NCBI RefSeq assembly: GCF_032818155.1
Contig: NZ_CP102589.1
Location: 1,102,001 to 1,166,000, forward strand
Direction: 5' to 3'
Origin: Niallia taxi
GTDB lineage: Bacteria > Bacillota > Bacilli > Bacillales > Cytobacillaceae
Length of the DNA: 64,000 nt
Position 1 is the first letter of the stretch; each line of letters starts with the position of its first letter. Below, piece by piece: positions 53,699-63,147 of this stretch. The position numbers and the translations under genes are program-made. Below the pieces are notes generated by a model. The model was not told the origin of the DNA. It did not search any database and saw only the letters and a list, made by a program, of their open reading frames with translations.

Positions 53699-54466
53699 AT
53701 GGCATTAATTAAATGTGATTTTTTTTCTGAAAGCTTGCAATTGAGTACTTCTATGACAGTAATTCTGCCACAGCAAACAAACTCGCAAATTGGGATGAAG
53801 AACAATGTTAGTGGAGAAAAGCATCAAACACTTTATCTGCTGCATGGACTAAGTGATGATCATACAATTTGGACAAGGAGAACATCCATTGAAAGATATG
53901 CTGCTCCCTTAGGTTTAGCGGTTGTTATGCCCCAGGTTGACAGGAGCTTCTATACAAATATGGCATATGGCAACAAATATTGGACCTTCCTGACAGAGGA
54001 ATTGCCTAATGTCGCAAGATCCTTTTTCCCATTATCGTCAAAAAGGGAGGATAACTTTGTTGCAGGGCTTTCAATGGGGGGATATGGAGCATTTAAATGG
54101 GCTTTGAATAAGCCAGATGATTTTATTGCGGCAGCGAGTCTGTCTGGAGCAATGGATGTGGAAACACTTAAGGATAGATCAGAAGGAGATCTCTTCAAAC
54201 TCATATTTGGGAATGAGAGTATTTTAGGGACAGAGCATGACTTATTTTCTCTTATAAATAAAGTGGAAAATCGTCAGGTGAAGCCTTCTCTTTACCAATG
54301 CTGTGGAACAGAGGATTTCCTTTTTGAGGATAATAAGCGATTTAAACAGGCTTGTGAACAGACTGCCATTGATTATACGTATGAGTTTAGCCAAGGCGTA
54401 CATGAATGGGGTTACTGGGACAGGAAAATTCAAGATATACTTGAATGGCTTCCAATAAAAAGGTAA
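53699..54466 (+). CDS. Tributyrin-type esterase (EstA-like alpha/beta hydrolase)
   Basis: This 255-residue hydrolase of the esterase D/EstA family has [12 protein letters not shown] for the oxyanion region, Ser in [10 protein letters not shown], Asp in [10 protein letters not shown] and His in GVHEWGYWD. It has no signal peptide. ATG 53699 follows AAGGGGGAG; the frame from 53657 lies before it. EstA enzymes cleave short-chain acyl or acetyl esters, so this one may help deacetylate sugars, in line with its cre-like site. Confidence 0.92.
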   Translation: MALIKCDFFSESLQLSTSMTVILPQQTNSQIGMKNNVSGEKHQTLYLLHGLSDDHTIWTRRTSIERYAAPLGLAVVMPQVDRSFYTNMAYGNKYWTFLTEELPNVARSFFPLSSKREDNFVAGLSMGGYGAFKWALNKPDDFIAAASLSGAMDVETLKDRSEGDLFKLIFGNESILGTEHDLFSLINKVENRQVKPSLYQCCGTEDFLFEDNKRFKQACEQTAIDYTYEFSQGVHEWGYWDRKIQDILEWLPIKR

Positions 54467-54503
54467 TAGTAGGTGCTGGAGGAAGTGTCACCAGCACTTA
54501 CTA
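54467..54503. other. Hairpin spanning the end of two convergent genes
   Basis: TAGTAGGTGCTGG pairs with CCAGCACTTACTA (13 bp, one G-T pair). It starts directly after the esterase stop and contains the stop codon of the pyruvate kinase gene. T-runs are weak on both sides, so it may protect 3' ends or terminate inefficiently. Confidence 0.6.
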
Positions 54504-55568
54504 GGATGATAATTCTGTTTGGATGGCTGCAACTATGCTGCTGAGGTCAAGTGGAACAGTTTCTTTAAAGCGTTCAGAAACAGAAGCAGTTTTTGTGAGT
54601 ACGTCAATGCTTTCAAGAGGGTGTTTTCCCACTGCGCTTTCCGCTGACAGCATAACAGCATTTGTACCGTCTTGAACCGCTTGAAAAACATCGGTTACTT
54701 CTGCTCTTGTAGGTACGGCATTTTCTGTCATTGATTGGAGCATTTGGGTAGCAGTCACTACAAATTTTTCTCTGTTTGCACATTCAGCAAGCATCGCTTT
54801 TTGCAGCATAGGAATCCAGTAATAAGGCAGTTCTACCCCTAAGTCGCCCCTTGCAAGCATAATCGCATCCGCCTCTTCACAAATATCAGTAAATGCTGTG
54901 ACTGCCTCCAAAGTTTCAATCTTCGCCATCAGCTTTGGCGGTGTATCGGTGAAATGGCTGATATATTCTTTAATATGCTGTAAATGGACAGCCTGCCGAA
55001 TAAAGGAGCATGCAATAATATCAACATGATGCTTCACAAGAAATTCAATATCACTTTTATCCTTTTCTGTTATGGCAGGTAAGGATAATGAGGTACCAGG
55101 CACATTAACGCCTTTTCTAGAAGCAATCATTCCGCCTGCTTTTACAATGGTTTTTGCAGTTCTTTCGTCTGTCTCGACAACACTCAGTTCTACCTCACCA
55201 TCATTAATAAGCACCCTGCTGCCAACCTTTATATCATTGATAAGTCCTTTATAGTCAACACTTGCATGAGATTCGTCTCCAACAATCTCTTCTATAGTTA
55301 GCGAGAAACTGTTTCCCTCTTTTAATACAGCTTTGTTTGCTTTTATTTTTCCTAAGCGGATCTTTGGTCCTTGCAGATCTCCTAATATGCGGACATTGCT
55401 TCCTGTAGTCATGCATATTTCTCGAACCATTTCTATAACAGCGAGATGGTCTGCTTGGGTACCGTGCGACATATTCAAGCGGACAATCGTCATTCCCTTT
55501 TCAATAAGCCCTTGGAGAATTTCTTGATTATTACTTGCAGGCCCGATAGTACATACTTTATCTATCAT
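54501..55568 (-). CDS. Short pyruvate kinase without C-terminal domain
   Basis: At 355 residues this protein has only the A and B domains. The catalytic set is present: RLNMSHG, GPKIR, AKIETLEAV (Lys and Glu), MLARGDLGVELP and TATQMLQSM. It lacks the allosteric C domain and the extra phosphohistidine-like domain of Bacillus Pyk, and the N-terminus is slightly short (MIDKVCTIGPAS). It would convert PEP and ADP to pyruvate and ATP, probably without normal allosteric control. The housekeeping pyk should lie elsewhere. There is no sign of frameshift. Confidence 0.88.
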   Translation of the reverse strand: MIDKVCTIGPASNNQEILQGLIEKGMTIVRLNMSHGTQADHLAVIEMVREICMTTGSNVRILGDLQGPKIRLGKIKANKAVLKEGNSFSLTIEEIVGDESHASVDYKGLINDIKVGSRVLINDGEVELSVVETDERTAKTIVKAGGMIASRKGVNVPGTSLSLPAITEKDKSDIEFLVKHHVDIIACSFIRQAVHLQHIKEYISHFTDTPPKLMAKIETLEAVTAFTDICEEADAIMLARGDLGVELPYYWIPMLQKAMLAECANREKFVVTATQMLQSMTENAVPTRAEVTDVFQAVQDGTNAVMLSAESAVGKHPLESIDVLTKTASVSERFKETVPLDLSSIVAAIQTELSS

Positions 55569-55740
55569 GAAGCTGTCTCCTTTATAAAGTTATTACAGAT
55601 AGTATAACCTGCTGGAAAATTCTAATCCCTTTGTCCAAAAAGTTTATTTCCCAGGTAGTTTGCTTGCTAAATTGGTAAGTGTGAAAAGTGTTTTTTTACA
55701 ACAGTGTAAGAAAATCAAAAAAATGGGCGAAACTGCATGA

Positions 55741-55776
55741 TATAATGATACTTACTATTGCTTTTAAAAGGAGGAG
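55741..55776 (+). promoter_or_regulatory. Extended -10 promoter and strong RBS of a small gene
   Basis: TGATATAAT (TATAAT at 55741-55746) is an extended -10 element. AAAGGAGGAG (55767-55776) is a very strong SD for the TTG at 55782. Confidence 0.5.
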
Positions 55777-55781
55777 AAGGC

Positions 55782-56018
55782 TTGGCTAATAAAACGCACG
55801 GTTTATTGAATGGCTGGACGCTTCTAGCAGATAAATCCTATAAGCTGTTCGCAAATCAAAATTCCTATGTCCTGCTGGATGAAGAAAATGATGTAGCGAT
55901 GCAATTTACTGTTACAGACCAAGAGTTTGAAGTGCACTCATCTAATTGGAACTTACATTTTAAGATGATTCCAGCATTTAAGACAGTCAAAATTTTGAAT
56001 ATACCCACTGAAGATTAA
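55782..56018 (+). CDS. Hypothetical protein, 78 residues
   Basis: The protein starts at TTG and is rich in aromatic and beta-prone segments (LLNGWTLLADKSYKLF, SYVLLDEENDVAMQF, WNLHFKMIPAF). It has no signal peptide or membrane helix; it looks like a small beta-sheet cytosolic protein. The family is not recognised. A strong RBS, an extended -10 and a terminator support a real single gene. Confidence 0.75.
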   Translation: MANKTHGLLNGWTLLADKSYKLFANQNSYVLLDEENDVAMQFTVTDQEFEVHSSNWNLHFKMIPAFKTVKILNIPTED

Positions 56019-56040
56019 CTTACAGCTGTATAGAAGTGTT

Positions 56041-56075
56041 AAGCTAGCCGGAAATAAAATTAGGCTAGTTTTTTT
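56041..56075 (+). terminator. Terminator after the 78-residue protein gene
   Basis: CTAGCC pairs with GGCTAG across a 13-base loop, followed by seven T. Confidence 0.75.
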
Positions 56076-56361
56076 ATTGTTTGAATAAATGGAAGGTATC
56101 ATTATATTAATAAAAAAACCTCCTTTTTTATTATGTATTTATTAATAGCTTGACAAACAAATAATGACAAAAAATGCAAAAACTATTTTCGTGATGTATA
56201 GGTGTTTTTTAGGTTATACCATGCTAGATTACTAGGAATAATTAATCATTTTAATCAAAATTATACAAATTATCTAATATTTTTACAGAATTCTAGTGAG
56301 AATTTTACAATACTACGATATCTTTAATTGGTAAGACAATTTTCGACCAAGGAGGATATAA
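56076..56361 (+). promoter_or_regulatory. AT-rich upstream region of the YhcR-like gene
   Basis: No gene is seen. AATTCT-AGTG-AGAATT (56289-56304) is a perfect small dyad flanked by direct TTTTACA repeats (56281-56287 and 56303-56309), a possible operator. A TTGACA near 56153 lacks a matching -10. The RBS AAGGAGG lies at about 56350. Confidence 0.4.
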
Positions 56362-59300
56362 ATGAAGGGGAAACGTAGTCTTAGAATTTTGTCAATATTG
56401 CTAATTTTCACTTTGATTCTACCCAGCTTCTTAGGAAATTTTACCCCAAGTGTTTTTGCTGCTAGCCAAACGGCTGATGACTTATTTATTTCTGAATACA
56501 TAGAAGGCAGCTCAAACAATAAAGCGCTCGAAATCTTCAATGGAACAGGCAGTGATGTAGATCTTGCCAACTACAGTCTGGTACTTTACGCAAATGGCAA
56601 GACAGACCCTAATACAACATTAAAACTTGAAGGAAAGCTTGCAGATGGAGATGTGTATGTTATTGCACATAGCTCTGCCAGCGCCGCAGTAAAGGAAAAG
56701 GCTGATATTTTGCATGGTGTTGTCAACTTTAATGGCGACGATGTAGTGGAGCTGAAGAAAAATGATGCAGTTATCGACGTGTTCGGCACTGTCGGTGTGC
56801 AGGAGAAATGGGGAAATGGTGCTGCTGAAAACCATACTCTAATCCGTAAAAGCTCTATTACGAAAGGGAGCGTTGGAAGTCAATTTGATCCAGCAGTAGA
56901 ATGGGATATCTTTGATATTGACTATTTTGCTGACCTTGGCAAGCACACTTTTGGAGATGCTGATAATGAAAGTGAAGCTCCAGGTGAAGATGAAGAGGAA
57001 ACTCCTGTTCCTGCTGATGTTATGTCCATTTCAGATGCACGCACAAAAACAGGACATGCTGTAACAGTGGAAGGTATTGTAACTGCTGATAATGACAGCA
57101 TCGGCGGTGGCAAGCTGTCAACTTACATCCAGGATGAGTCTGCAGGCATTAATTTGTTTGCAAGCAATGCTGGCACTTTCCCTGCTTTAAAAGAGGGACA
57201 AAAAGTTAAAGTAACAGGAAAAGTAACAGAATATAATAAATTGCTAGAAATAGTACCTAATGCTGATGGAATTGAAATCGTTTCAGAAGGAAACGCTGTA
57301 CCAGCGCCAATTGAATTCTCATTGGAAAATATGAATGATGCTAGCCTTGCTGAGCAAAAGGAAGGCCAGTTAGTTAAGTTTAAAGGATACGTACAATCCA
57401 TTCCTTCGACTCCAGCTGGAGGAGGCTATAATGTTTCCGTTATTGATGAGAACTTTAATGGAACAACATTAAGGGTGATGGAAGGAACACAAGCTATATC
57501 TGCTATCGAAGCAGGAAAATGGTATGAGTTTACAGGTGTATTAAGCCAGTATAATACCTATCAGGTATTGCCAAGAAAGGCATCTGATGTGCAATTGCTT
57601 GCTAGTCAGCCTGAAGCTCCAACCTCTGCAGGAGAATATGAATCTACTGTTAGCAGTGTAGTAGATGGAGATACTATTCACCTTTCAACACCAGTACTTG
57701 GTGCAACAAAAGTGCGTTACGTTAATATTGATACACCAGAAACTTACCACACTCCAAAAAATGAAGCTGATGAAAGCCAATTGGAGCATGGTCAAGCAGC
57801 GAAAACTTATTTGAATACACTGCTGCAGCCAGGAGATAAAGTAATCGTTAAAGTCGGAGACGAGGCAACAGATGATTATGGAAGACTGCTTGCTCAAATT
57901 ATCCGCAAAAGCGACAACTTAAATACAAACCTAGAAATGGTGAAACAAGGATATGCGACTACTTATTTCATTTGGCCGGTAGGCGATGAAGCTGAGTATA
58001 ATCAATATCAATCTGCTGCTAAAGAAGCAATTGATAATGAAAAGGGCATTTGGAACCCGGAAAATACGTTAGCAGAATTGCCTTTTGAATTTAGAGCAAG
58101 AGAGCAAGGTAAAGGATTGTTAAGATATGTCGGAAATTCTGACAGTAAGGAATATGTGGAGCCTGCTAAATTTGCAGAAGTTCCTGTCGAAAACCGAATC
58201 TTCTTTGCAAGTGCAGAAGAAGCAGAAAAAAATGGCTATAAAGCTAAAAACCCAAGTAATAATGAAAATATTAAACTACAGCTTTTAAGTGTTAATGATC
58301 TCCATGGCAAAATTAGCGAGGAATATGCAGATGGATCAAACAAAATTGGCAGAATAGATTATTTAGCTACGTATCTACGTGAGAGAGAAGCTGAAAACCC
58401 AAATACACTGCTTGTACATGCTGGTGATATGGTAGGTGGAAGTCCACCTGTGTCTGCATTGCTGCAAGATGAGCCAACAGTTGAAATTATGGAATCAATA
58501 GGGTTTGACGTTGGGACTGTCGGTAACCATGAGTTTGACGAAGGTGTAGACGAAATGCTTCGCCTCATTAATGGTGGAGAGCATCCTAATGGAACTGAAA
58601 ACTATGATGGTATTAATTTCCCAATGGTTGCGGCAAATGTGGAATACAAGGATACTGGCAAGCTAGTGCTAGACCCTTACACTATTAAAGAAGTAGAAGG
58701 TGTTAAAGTCGGCTTTATCGGTGTTGCAACTACAGCTACACCAAATATGATTATCAGTAAGGGTAATGAAAACCTTCGTTTCACAGATGAAACAGCAGCA
58801 ATCAACAAATATGTACCTGAGCTTCAAAGCCAAGGCGTGGAAGCAATCATCGTCCTTGCACACGTACCTGGTAATCAATCAGGCGAAGGTGCAACAGGCG
58901 ATATCGCTAATATCGCTAATAACGTAAACGATGCAGTCGATGTTATTTTTGCTGCACATAATCATGTGAAGATCGACGCAGTTGTCGACAATAAGCTGAT
59001 TGTTCAAGCAGGTGAGTATGGCAAAGCATTCGCAGATGTTGAACTGGAAATCGATCCAGTGTCAGGCGATATTGTGAAAAAATCTGCTGATATCGTTGAT
59101 GTAGTGCAGGAGGGTGTTACACCAGATGCAGAGGTTGCTGCAATTCTGAACAAGTATTCGGAGCAAGTTGGTCCGAAGCTTAATGAAGTGATTGGCAACG
59201 CTGCTACATCAATGGAAGGCGGCTATGCAACAAAAGGAGCTGTTGGCGATAGTGCGCTAGGAAACTTGATTGCAGATGGCATGCTAACGGCAATGGACAG

Positions 59301-61764
59301 TGATTTTGCATTGATGAATGGCGGCGGAATTCGTGATGATTTAAATGCAGGTGATATTACTTGGAACGAGCTGTTCAATATTCAGCCATTTGGCAATACA
59401 TTAGTCAAGCTAGATATAAGCGGTGCTGACTTAAGAGAGATTTTGAACAGTCAATTCAGCAGCTATGGTCCTGATGTCAGTATTGGTGGCTTCTCCTATA
59501 CATGGGACAGCAAACAAGGCTCATTCGGTAAAGTGGTTGATATCTTCTTGCCTAATGGAGATAAAATCGATCCAGCTGGTAGCTATACAATTACAGTAAA
59601 TAACTATATGTACCCACATAGCAGTGATAAATACTTGCTTGCAAAGCTTGGTGAAAACCCTGTTCAAGGTGGAGAAGACTTGCAAGCAACTGTCGACTAT
59701 GTGAAAAGCTTTAATGGACCGATTTCCTATAATACAGGAAGAATTTCAGAAGTGAATGCTACTGATGGTCCAAAAGGCAATATTACAGCACAGCTTTTAG
59801 GTGTAAATGACCTTCACGGTAAAATAGATGTGACAGGCACAGTAGATGGTGTTAATTATGGTTATGCATCTTACTTAGCAACATATTTAAAGCAGCATGA
59901 AGCAGAAAATGAAAACACATTACTTGTACATGCAGGTGATATGATTGGCGGAAGCTCACCAGTTTCTGCACTGCTGCAAGACGAACCGACAGTTGAGATA
60001 ATGGAAGCATTAGGCTTTGATGTTGGTACTGTTGGAAACCATGAGTTTGACGAAGGTGTGGACGAGATGCTTCGCATGATAGGTGGCGGCGAGCATCCGA
60101 ACGGCACTGCAGGCTATGACGGCATGAACTTCCCAACAGTTGCAGCAAATGTGGAATATAAGGATACAGGCAAACTAGTGCTTGATCCATATACAATTAA
60201 AGATGTGGGTGGCGTGAAAGTCGGTTTTATCGGTGTGGCAAATATTGATACACCAAGTCAAATTATTGCAAAAGGAAATGAAAATGTTCGTTTCACAGAT
60301 GAATCAGAAGCGATTAATAAATATGTACCTGAGCTTCAAAAGCAAGGAATTGAAGCAATTGTAGTTGTTTCTCATGTTCCTGGTAACCAGGATGCAAACA
60401 GTGGAGAAATCACAGGAACTATCGCTGATATAGCGAACAAAGTGGATGATGCAGTTGATGTTATCTTTGCTGCCCATAATCATGTGAAGATAAACGGTTT
60501 AGTTGATAATAAGCTGATTGTTCAAGCATGGGAATATGGCAAAGCATTTTCTGATATTGATTTGGAAATCGATCCAGTTTCAAAGGATATCGTAAAAAAA
60601 TCTGCGGAAATAGTAGATGTGAAACAAGACGGAGTTACACCAGACGCTGAAGTGCAAGCAATTCTTGATAAATATCAAGACATAGTTGGTCCTAAGCTGA
60701 AGGAGGTTGTTGGAGTAGCGGCAACAGATATCCTAGGAGGTTATGCTTCTAAAGGTGAAGTTGGTGACAATGCTCTTGGAAACTTAATTGCTGACGGCAT
60801 GGTTGCAGCAATGGACAGTGATTTCGCATTAATGAACGGCGGTGGAATTCGCGATGACTTGCTACAAGGTGATATCACTTGGGAGGAATTGTTTAATATC
60901 CAGCCATTCGGTAATACGCTAGTGAAATTAGAGCTAACAGGTGCTGAATTAAAGGATGTGCTTAATACCCAATTCAGTTCATACGGACCAGATGTCAGTA
61001 TTTCAGGCTTTAAGTACACATGGGATTCATCACTTGGTGAATTTGGAGAAGTAGTTGATTTAATGCTGCCTGACGGCTCAAAATTAGACTTGTCTAAAAC
61101 ATATACAGTTGTTGTAAATAACTATATGTACCCGCATACTACGGACAAATACCGTTTAAATGAATTCGGTGAAAATCCTGTTCAAGGACCAGATGACCTG
61201 CAAGCGACAGTTGATTTTGTTAAATCATTTACAAACCCGATTTCTTATACGGCAGAAAAGCGGATTTCTGAAATAACAGATGAAGATACAGAAGTACCAG
61301 GTGAAAATCCAGAAACACCAGGTGAAAATCCAGAAACACCAGGTGAAAATCCAGAAACACCAGGTGAAAATCCAGAAACACCAGGTGAAAATCCAGAAAC
61401 ACCAGGTGAAAATCCAGAAACACCAGGTGAAAATCCAGAAACACCAGGTGAAGATACAGAAACACCAGGTGAAGATACAGAAACACCGGGTGAAGACACA
61501 GAAACACCAGGAGAAGATACAGAAACGCCAGGTGAAGATACAGAAACACCAGGAGAAGATACAGAAACGCCAGGTGAAGATACGGAAACACCGGGTGAAG
61601 ATACAGAAACACCAGGAGAAGATACAGAAACACCAGATAAAGATACAAATCCAACACCTGTGCTGCCAAATACAGCAACAATGGACTATAATTATCTTTT
61701 GATTGGGTGTATGATGCTAGTAGTAGGAAGTATTGTACTATTTGTAAAAAGAAGAAAGGCGTAA
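56362..61764 (+). CDS. YhcR-like wall-anchored nuclease with two 5'-nucleotidase modules
   Basis: The protein has 1800 residues. In order: signal peptide (1-33, ending VFA); lamin-tail domain (about 39-195); two OB-fold-like segments (about 220-415); thermonuclease domain (about 426-565; VVDGDTIHL, VRYVNIDTPE, DDYGRLLA); a 5'-nucleotidase module (about 637-1130) and a second copy (about 1140-1637), each with VNDLHGK, HAGDM, GNHEFDEG, AAHNHVK, NGGGIRDDL and QPFGNTL; a PGEN/PGED heptad spacer; LPNTA at 1768-1772, a hydrophobic helix and KRRKA. B. subtilis YhcR has one nucleotidase module and 1217 residues. It would degrade extracellular nucleic acid to nucleosides and phosphate. The sortase gene follows 7 bp downstream. 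Confidence 0.94.
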   Translation: MKGKRSLRILSILLIFTLILPSFLGNFTPSVFAASQTADDLFISEYIEGSSNNKALEIFNGTGSDVDLANYSLVLYANGKTDPNTTLKLEGKLADGDVYVIAHSSASAAVKEKADILHGVVNFNGDDVVELKKNDAVIDVFGTVGVQEKWGNGAAENHTLIRKSSITKGSVGSQFDPAVEWDIFDIDYFADLGKHTFGDADNESEAPGEDEEETPVPADVMSISDARTKTGHAVTVEGIVTADNDSIGGGKLSTYIQDESAGINLFASNAGTFPALKEGQKVKVTGKVTEYNKLLEIVPNADGIEIVSEGNAVPAPIEFSLENMNDASLAEQKEGQLVKFKGYVQSIPSTPAGGGYNVSVIDENFNGTTLRVMEGTQAISAIEAGKWYEFTGVLSQYNTYQVLPRKASDVQLLASQPEAPTSAGEYESTVSSVVDGDTIHLSTPVLGATKVRYVNIDTPETYHTPKNEADESQLEHGQAAKTYLNTLLQPGDKVIVKVGDEATDDYGRLLAQIIRKSDNLNTNLEMVKQGYATTYFIWPVGDEAEYNQYQSAAKEAIDNEKGIWNPENTLAELPFEFRAREQGKGLLRYVGNSDSKEYVEPAKFAEVPVENRIFFASAEEAEKNGYKAKNPSNNENIKLQLLSVNDLHGKISEEYADGSNKIGRIDYLATYLREREAENPNTLLVHAGDMVGGSPPVSALLQDEPTVEIMESIGFDVGTVGNHEFDEGVDEMLRLINGGEHPNGTENYDGINFPMVAANVEYKDTGKLVLDPYTIKEVEGVKVGFIGVATTATPNMIISKGNENLRFTDETAAINKYVPELQSQGVEAIIVLAHVPGNQSGEGATGDIANIANNVNDAVDVIFAAHNHVKIDAVVDNKLIVQAGEYGKAFADVELEIDPVSGDIVKKSADIVDVVQEGVTPDAEVAAILNKYSEQVGPKLNEVIGNAATSMEGGYATKGAVGDSALGNLIADGMLTAMDSDFALMNGGGIRDDLNAGDITWNELFNIQPFGNTLVKLDISGADLREILNSQFSSYGPDVSIGGFSYTWDSKQGSFGKVVDIFLPNGDKIDPAGSYTITVNNYMYPHSSDKYLLAKLGENPVQGGEDLQATVDYVKSFNGPISYNTGRISEVNATDGPKGNITAQLLGVNDLHGKIDVTGTVDGVNYGYASYLATYLKQHEAENENTLLVHAGDMIGGSSPVSALLQDEPTVEIMEALGFDVGTVGNHEFDEGVDEMLRMIGGGEHPNGTAGYDGMNFPTVAANVEYKDTGKLVLDPYTIKDVGGVKVGFIGVANIDTPSQIIAKGNENVRFTDESEAINKYVPELQKQGIEAIVVVSHVPGNQDANSGEITGTIADIANKVDDAVDVIFAAHNHVKINGLVDNKLIVQAWEYGKAFSDIDLEIDPVSKDIVKKSAEIVDVKQDGVTPDAEVQAILDKYQDIVGPKLKEVVGVAATDILGGYASKGEVGDNALGNLIADGMVAAMDSDFALMNGGGIRDDLLQGDITWEELFNIQPFGNTLVKLELTGAELKDVLNTQFSSYGPDVSISGFKYTWDSSLGEFGEVVDLMLPDGSKLDLSKTYTVVVNNYMYPHTTDKYRLNEFGENPVQGPDDLQATVDFVKSFTNPISYTAEKRISEITDEDTEVPGENPETPGENPETPGENPETPGENPETPGENPETPGENPETPGENPETPGEDTETPGEDTETPGEDTETPGEDTETPGEDTETPGEDTETPGEDTETPGEDTETPGEDTETPDKDTNPTPVLPNTATMDYNYLLIGCMMLVVGSIVLFVKRRKA
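61297..61632 (+). repeat. 21-bp tandem repeat encoding the wall-spanning linker
   Basis: Sixteen 21-bp units: seven encode PGENPET and are almost invariant, then nine encode PGEDTET with some third-position variation. A degenerate unit (PDKDT) ends the array. The Pro/Glu-rich linker probably spans the cell wall. Copy number is likely to vary by slippage. Confidence 0.95.
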
Positions 61765-61771
61765 GCTGATA

Positions 61772-62353
61772 ATGAAAAAATTGAAATGGTTTGCCCTCCT
61801 GCTCATAGCAGGAGGAGCGGTTTTTCTCGGATTGGGAGCTTGGAATATAGCTGAAACAAAGGTAAAAACAGAGCAATCATTATCAAAGGCAGAAGCTGTG
61901 GTTAAGGAGAAAAAGGACGATTGGGTGGACGAGGAGCAGGACAATCGGTTCGTACCTCCTACAGGGGAATCCGTCGGCATTTTGGAAATACCAAAAATCG
62001 AAGGCACTTTGCCAATTGTAGAAGGAACAGATCCTGATGATCTTGAGAAAGGTGTCGGCCACTTTAAGGGCAGCTATTATCCGAACGAAAATGGCCAAAT
62101 TGTCTTATCAGGACATCGTGACACGGTGTTCAGAAGGGCTGGCGAATTAGAGCTCGGTGATGAGCTGAGAGTTGTGCTTCCATATGGCAGCTTCTCCTAT
62201 GAAATTACCTCAACAAAAATTGTCGAGGCAGATGATCAGACTATTATCACCTTGGATAATACAAATGAGGAGCTCGTCTTGACCACTTGCTATCCTTTCA
62301 GCTATGTCGGCAATGCGCCGCAGCGCTACATTATTTATGCGAAAAAAGTGTGA
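61772..62353 (+). CDS. Class D sortase (YhcS-like)
   Basis: This 193-residue enzyme has an N-terminal membrane anchor (about 5-25), an acidic/basic linker and a sortase fold. His115 (LSGHRDTVF), Cys173 (LTTCYPFSYVG) and Arg185 (APQRYIIYAKK) are the catalytic triad, and the TCYPF context is typical of class D. B. subtilis YhcS anchors YhcR through an LPxT(S/A)-type signal, which matches the LPNTA of the neighbouring protein. It is co-transcribed with its presumed substrate. Confidence 0.93.
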   Translation: MKKLKWFALLLIAGGAVFLGLGAWNIAETKVKTEQSLSKAEAVVKEKKDDWVDEEQDNRFVPPTGESVGILEIPKIEGTLPIVEGTDPDDLEKGVGHFKGSYYPNENGQIVLSGHRDTVFRRAGELELGDELRVVLPYGSFSYEITSTKIVEADDQTIITLDNTNEELVLTTCYPFSYVGNAPQRYIIYAKKV

Positions 62354-62356
62354 AAA

Positions 62357-62390
62357 GAAAAACGCAAACTCATGTGAGTTTGCGTTTTTT
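62357..62390. terminator. Bidirectional terminator
   Basis: AACGCAAACTCA pairs perfectly with TGAGTTTGCGTT, with A/T runs on both sides, between convergent sortase and SDR genes. Confidence 0.9.
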
Positions 62391-62391
62391 C

Positions 62392-63108
62392 TTATGGATT
62401 AGTTGACCACATTCCAGAGGTTTTAATAAATACACGAGAGTTAAGCTTTAATTGTGCAACCATGTATTCAGCCAAATCTTCCGGCTGCATTACTTTTTCC
62501 GGATTTCCGTCTGTCAGATTTGTTTCAATAGCAAGATCTGTAGCTACCGTGCTTGGTGTTAATGCAGTTACACGGATATTATGTTTGCGAACCTCCATCA
62601 TTAACGATTCAGTCAAACCTAATACGGCGAATTTAGATGCACTGTACGCACTTGTTACAGGTGCACCTTTTTGTCCTGCTGTTGAGGAAATATTGATAAT
62701 ATCTCCAGCTTTTCTTTCAATCATTCCTGGTAATACTGCTCTTGTCACATAGTAAGTACCCATCAGATTAACCTTAATGATGTTTTCCCATTCATCAGCA
62801 GAAAGATCAAGGAAGCCTCCAAACTTTGCAATACCAGCATTATTAATTAATATATCTATTTGCTTTAATTCAAGACTGATACTTTCAACAGCAGCAATAA
62901 CTGACTTATTGTCAGACACATCAGCTGTTGCGATTGAAACAGAAACACCGTATTGCTTCACTTCAGCTGCAACCTTCTCTAAATTCTCCTTTGTTACACC
63001 GATTAATCCTAAATTAACGCCTTCTTGTGCAAGAGCAATAGCTGTTGCACGGCCGATACCTCTGCCAGCACCTGTAATTAATGCTGTTTTTCCTTTAAGT
63101 GATTGCAT
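62392..63108 (-). CDS. Short-chain dehydrogenase/reductase, FabG-like
   Basis: This 238-residue Rossmann enzyme has TGAGRGIG (cofactor), [10 protein letters not shown], catalytic Ser in NISSTAG and Tyr/Lys in YSASKFAV. It resembles 3-ketoacyl-ACP reductases, but many homologues reduce other carbonyls and the context gives no fatty-acid genes, so the substrate is open. AAGGAGAAG precedes the ATG. Confidence 0.92.
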   Translation of the reverse strand: MQSLKGKTALITGAGRGIGRATAIALAQEGVNLGLIGVTKENLEKVAAEVKQYGVSVSIATADVSDNKSVIAAVESISLELKQIDILINNAGIAKFGGFLDLSADEWENIIKVNLMGTYYVTRAVLPGMIERKAGDIINISSTAGQKGAPVTSAYSASKFAVLGLTESLMMEVRKHNIRVTALTPSTVATDLAIETNLTDGNPEKVMQPEDLAEYMVAQLKLNSRVFIKTSGMWSTNP

Positions 63109-63147
63109 ATTTCTTCTCCTTTATTCCGTAATATCAGCAAAGTAAAG

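Noticed and set aside
54501..55568. Pyruvate kinase as a frameshifted pseudogene
   Set aside because: The frame ends cleanly at a hairpin, catalytic motifs are intact, and the opposite-strand neighbour begins at once, leaving no room for a lost C-terminal part.
56100..56360. Pho box upstream of the nucleotidase gene
   Set aside because: TTTTACA-type repeats are not spaced at the 11-bp period of PhoP sites; kept only as an unexplained dyad.
61229..61876. Minus- and plus-strand Leu/Phe- or Lys/Gln-rich frames over the PGEN/PGED array
   Set aside because: A 21-bp repeat is open in several frames by chance; these have no RBS or recognisable protein features.
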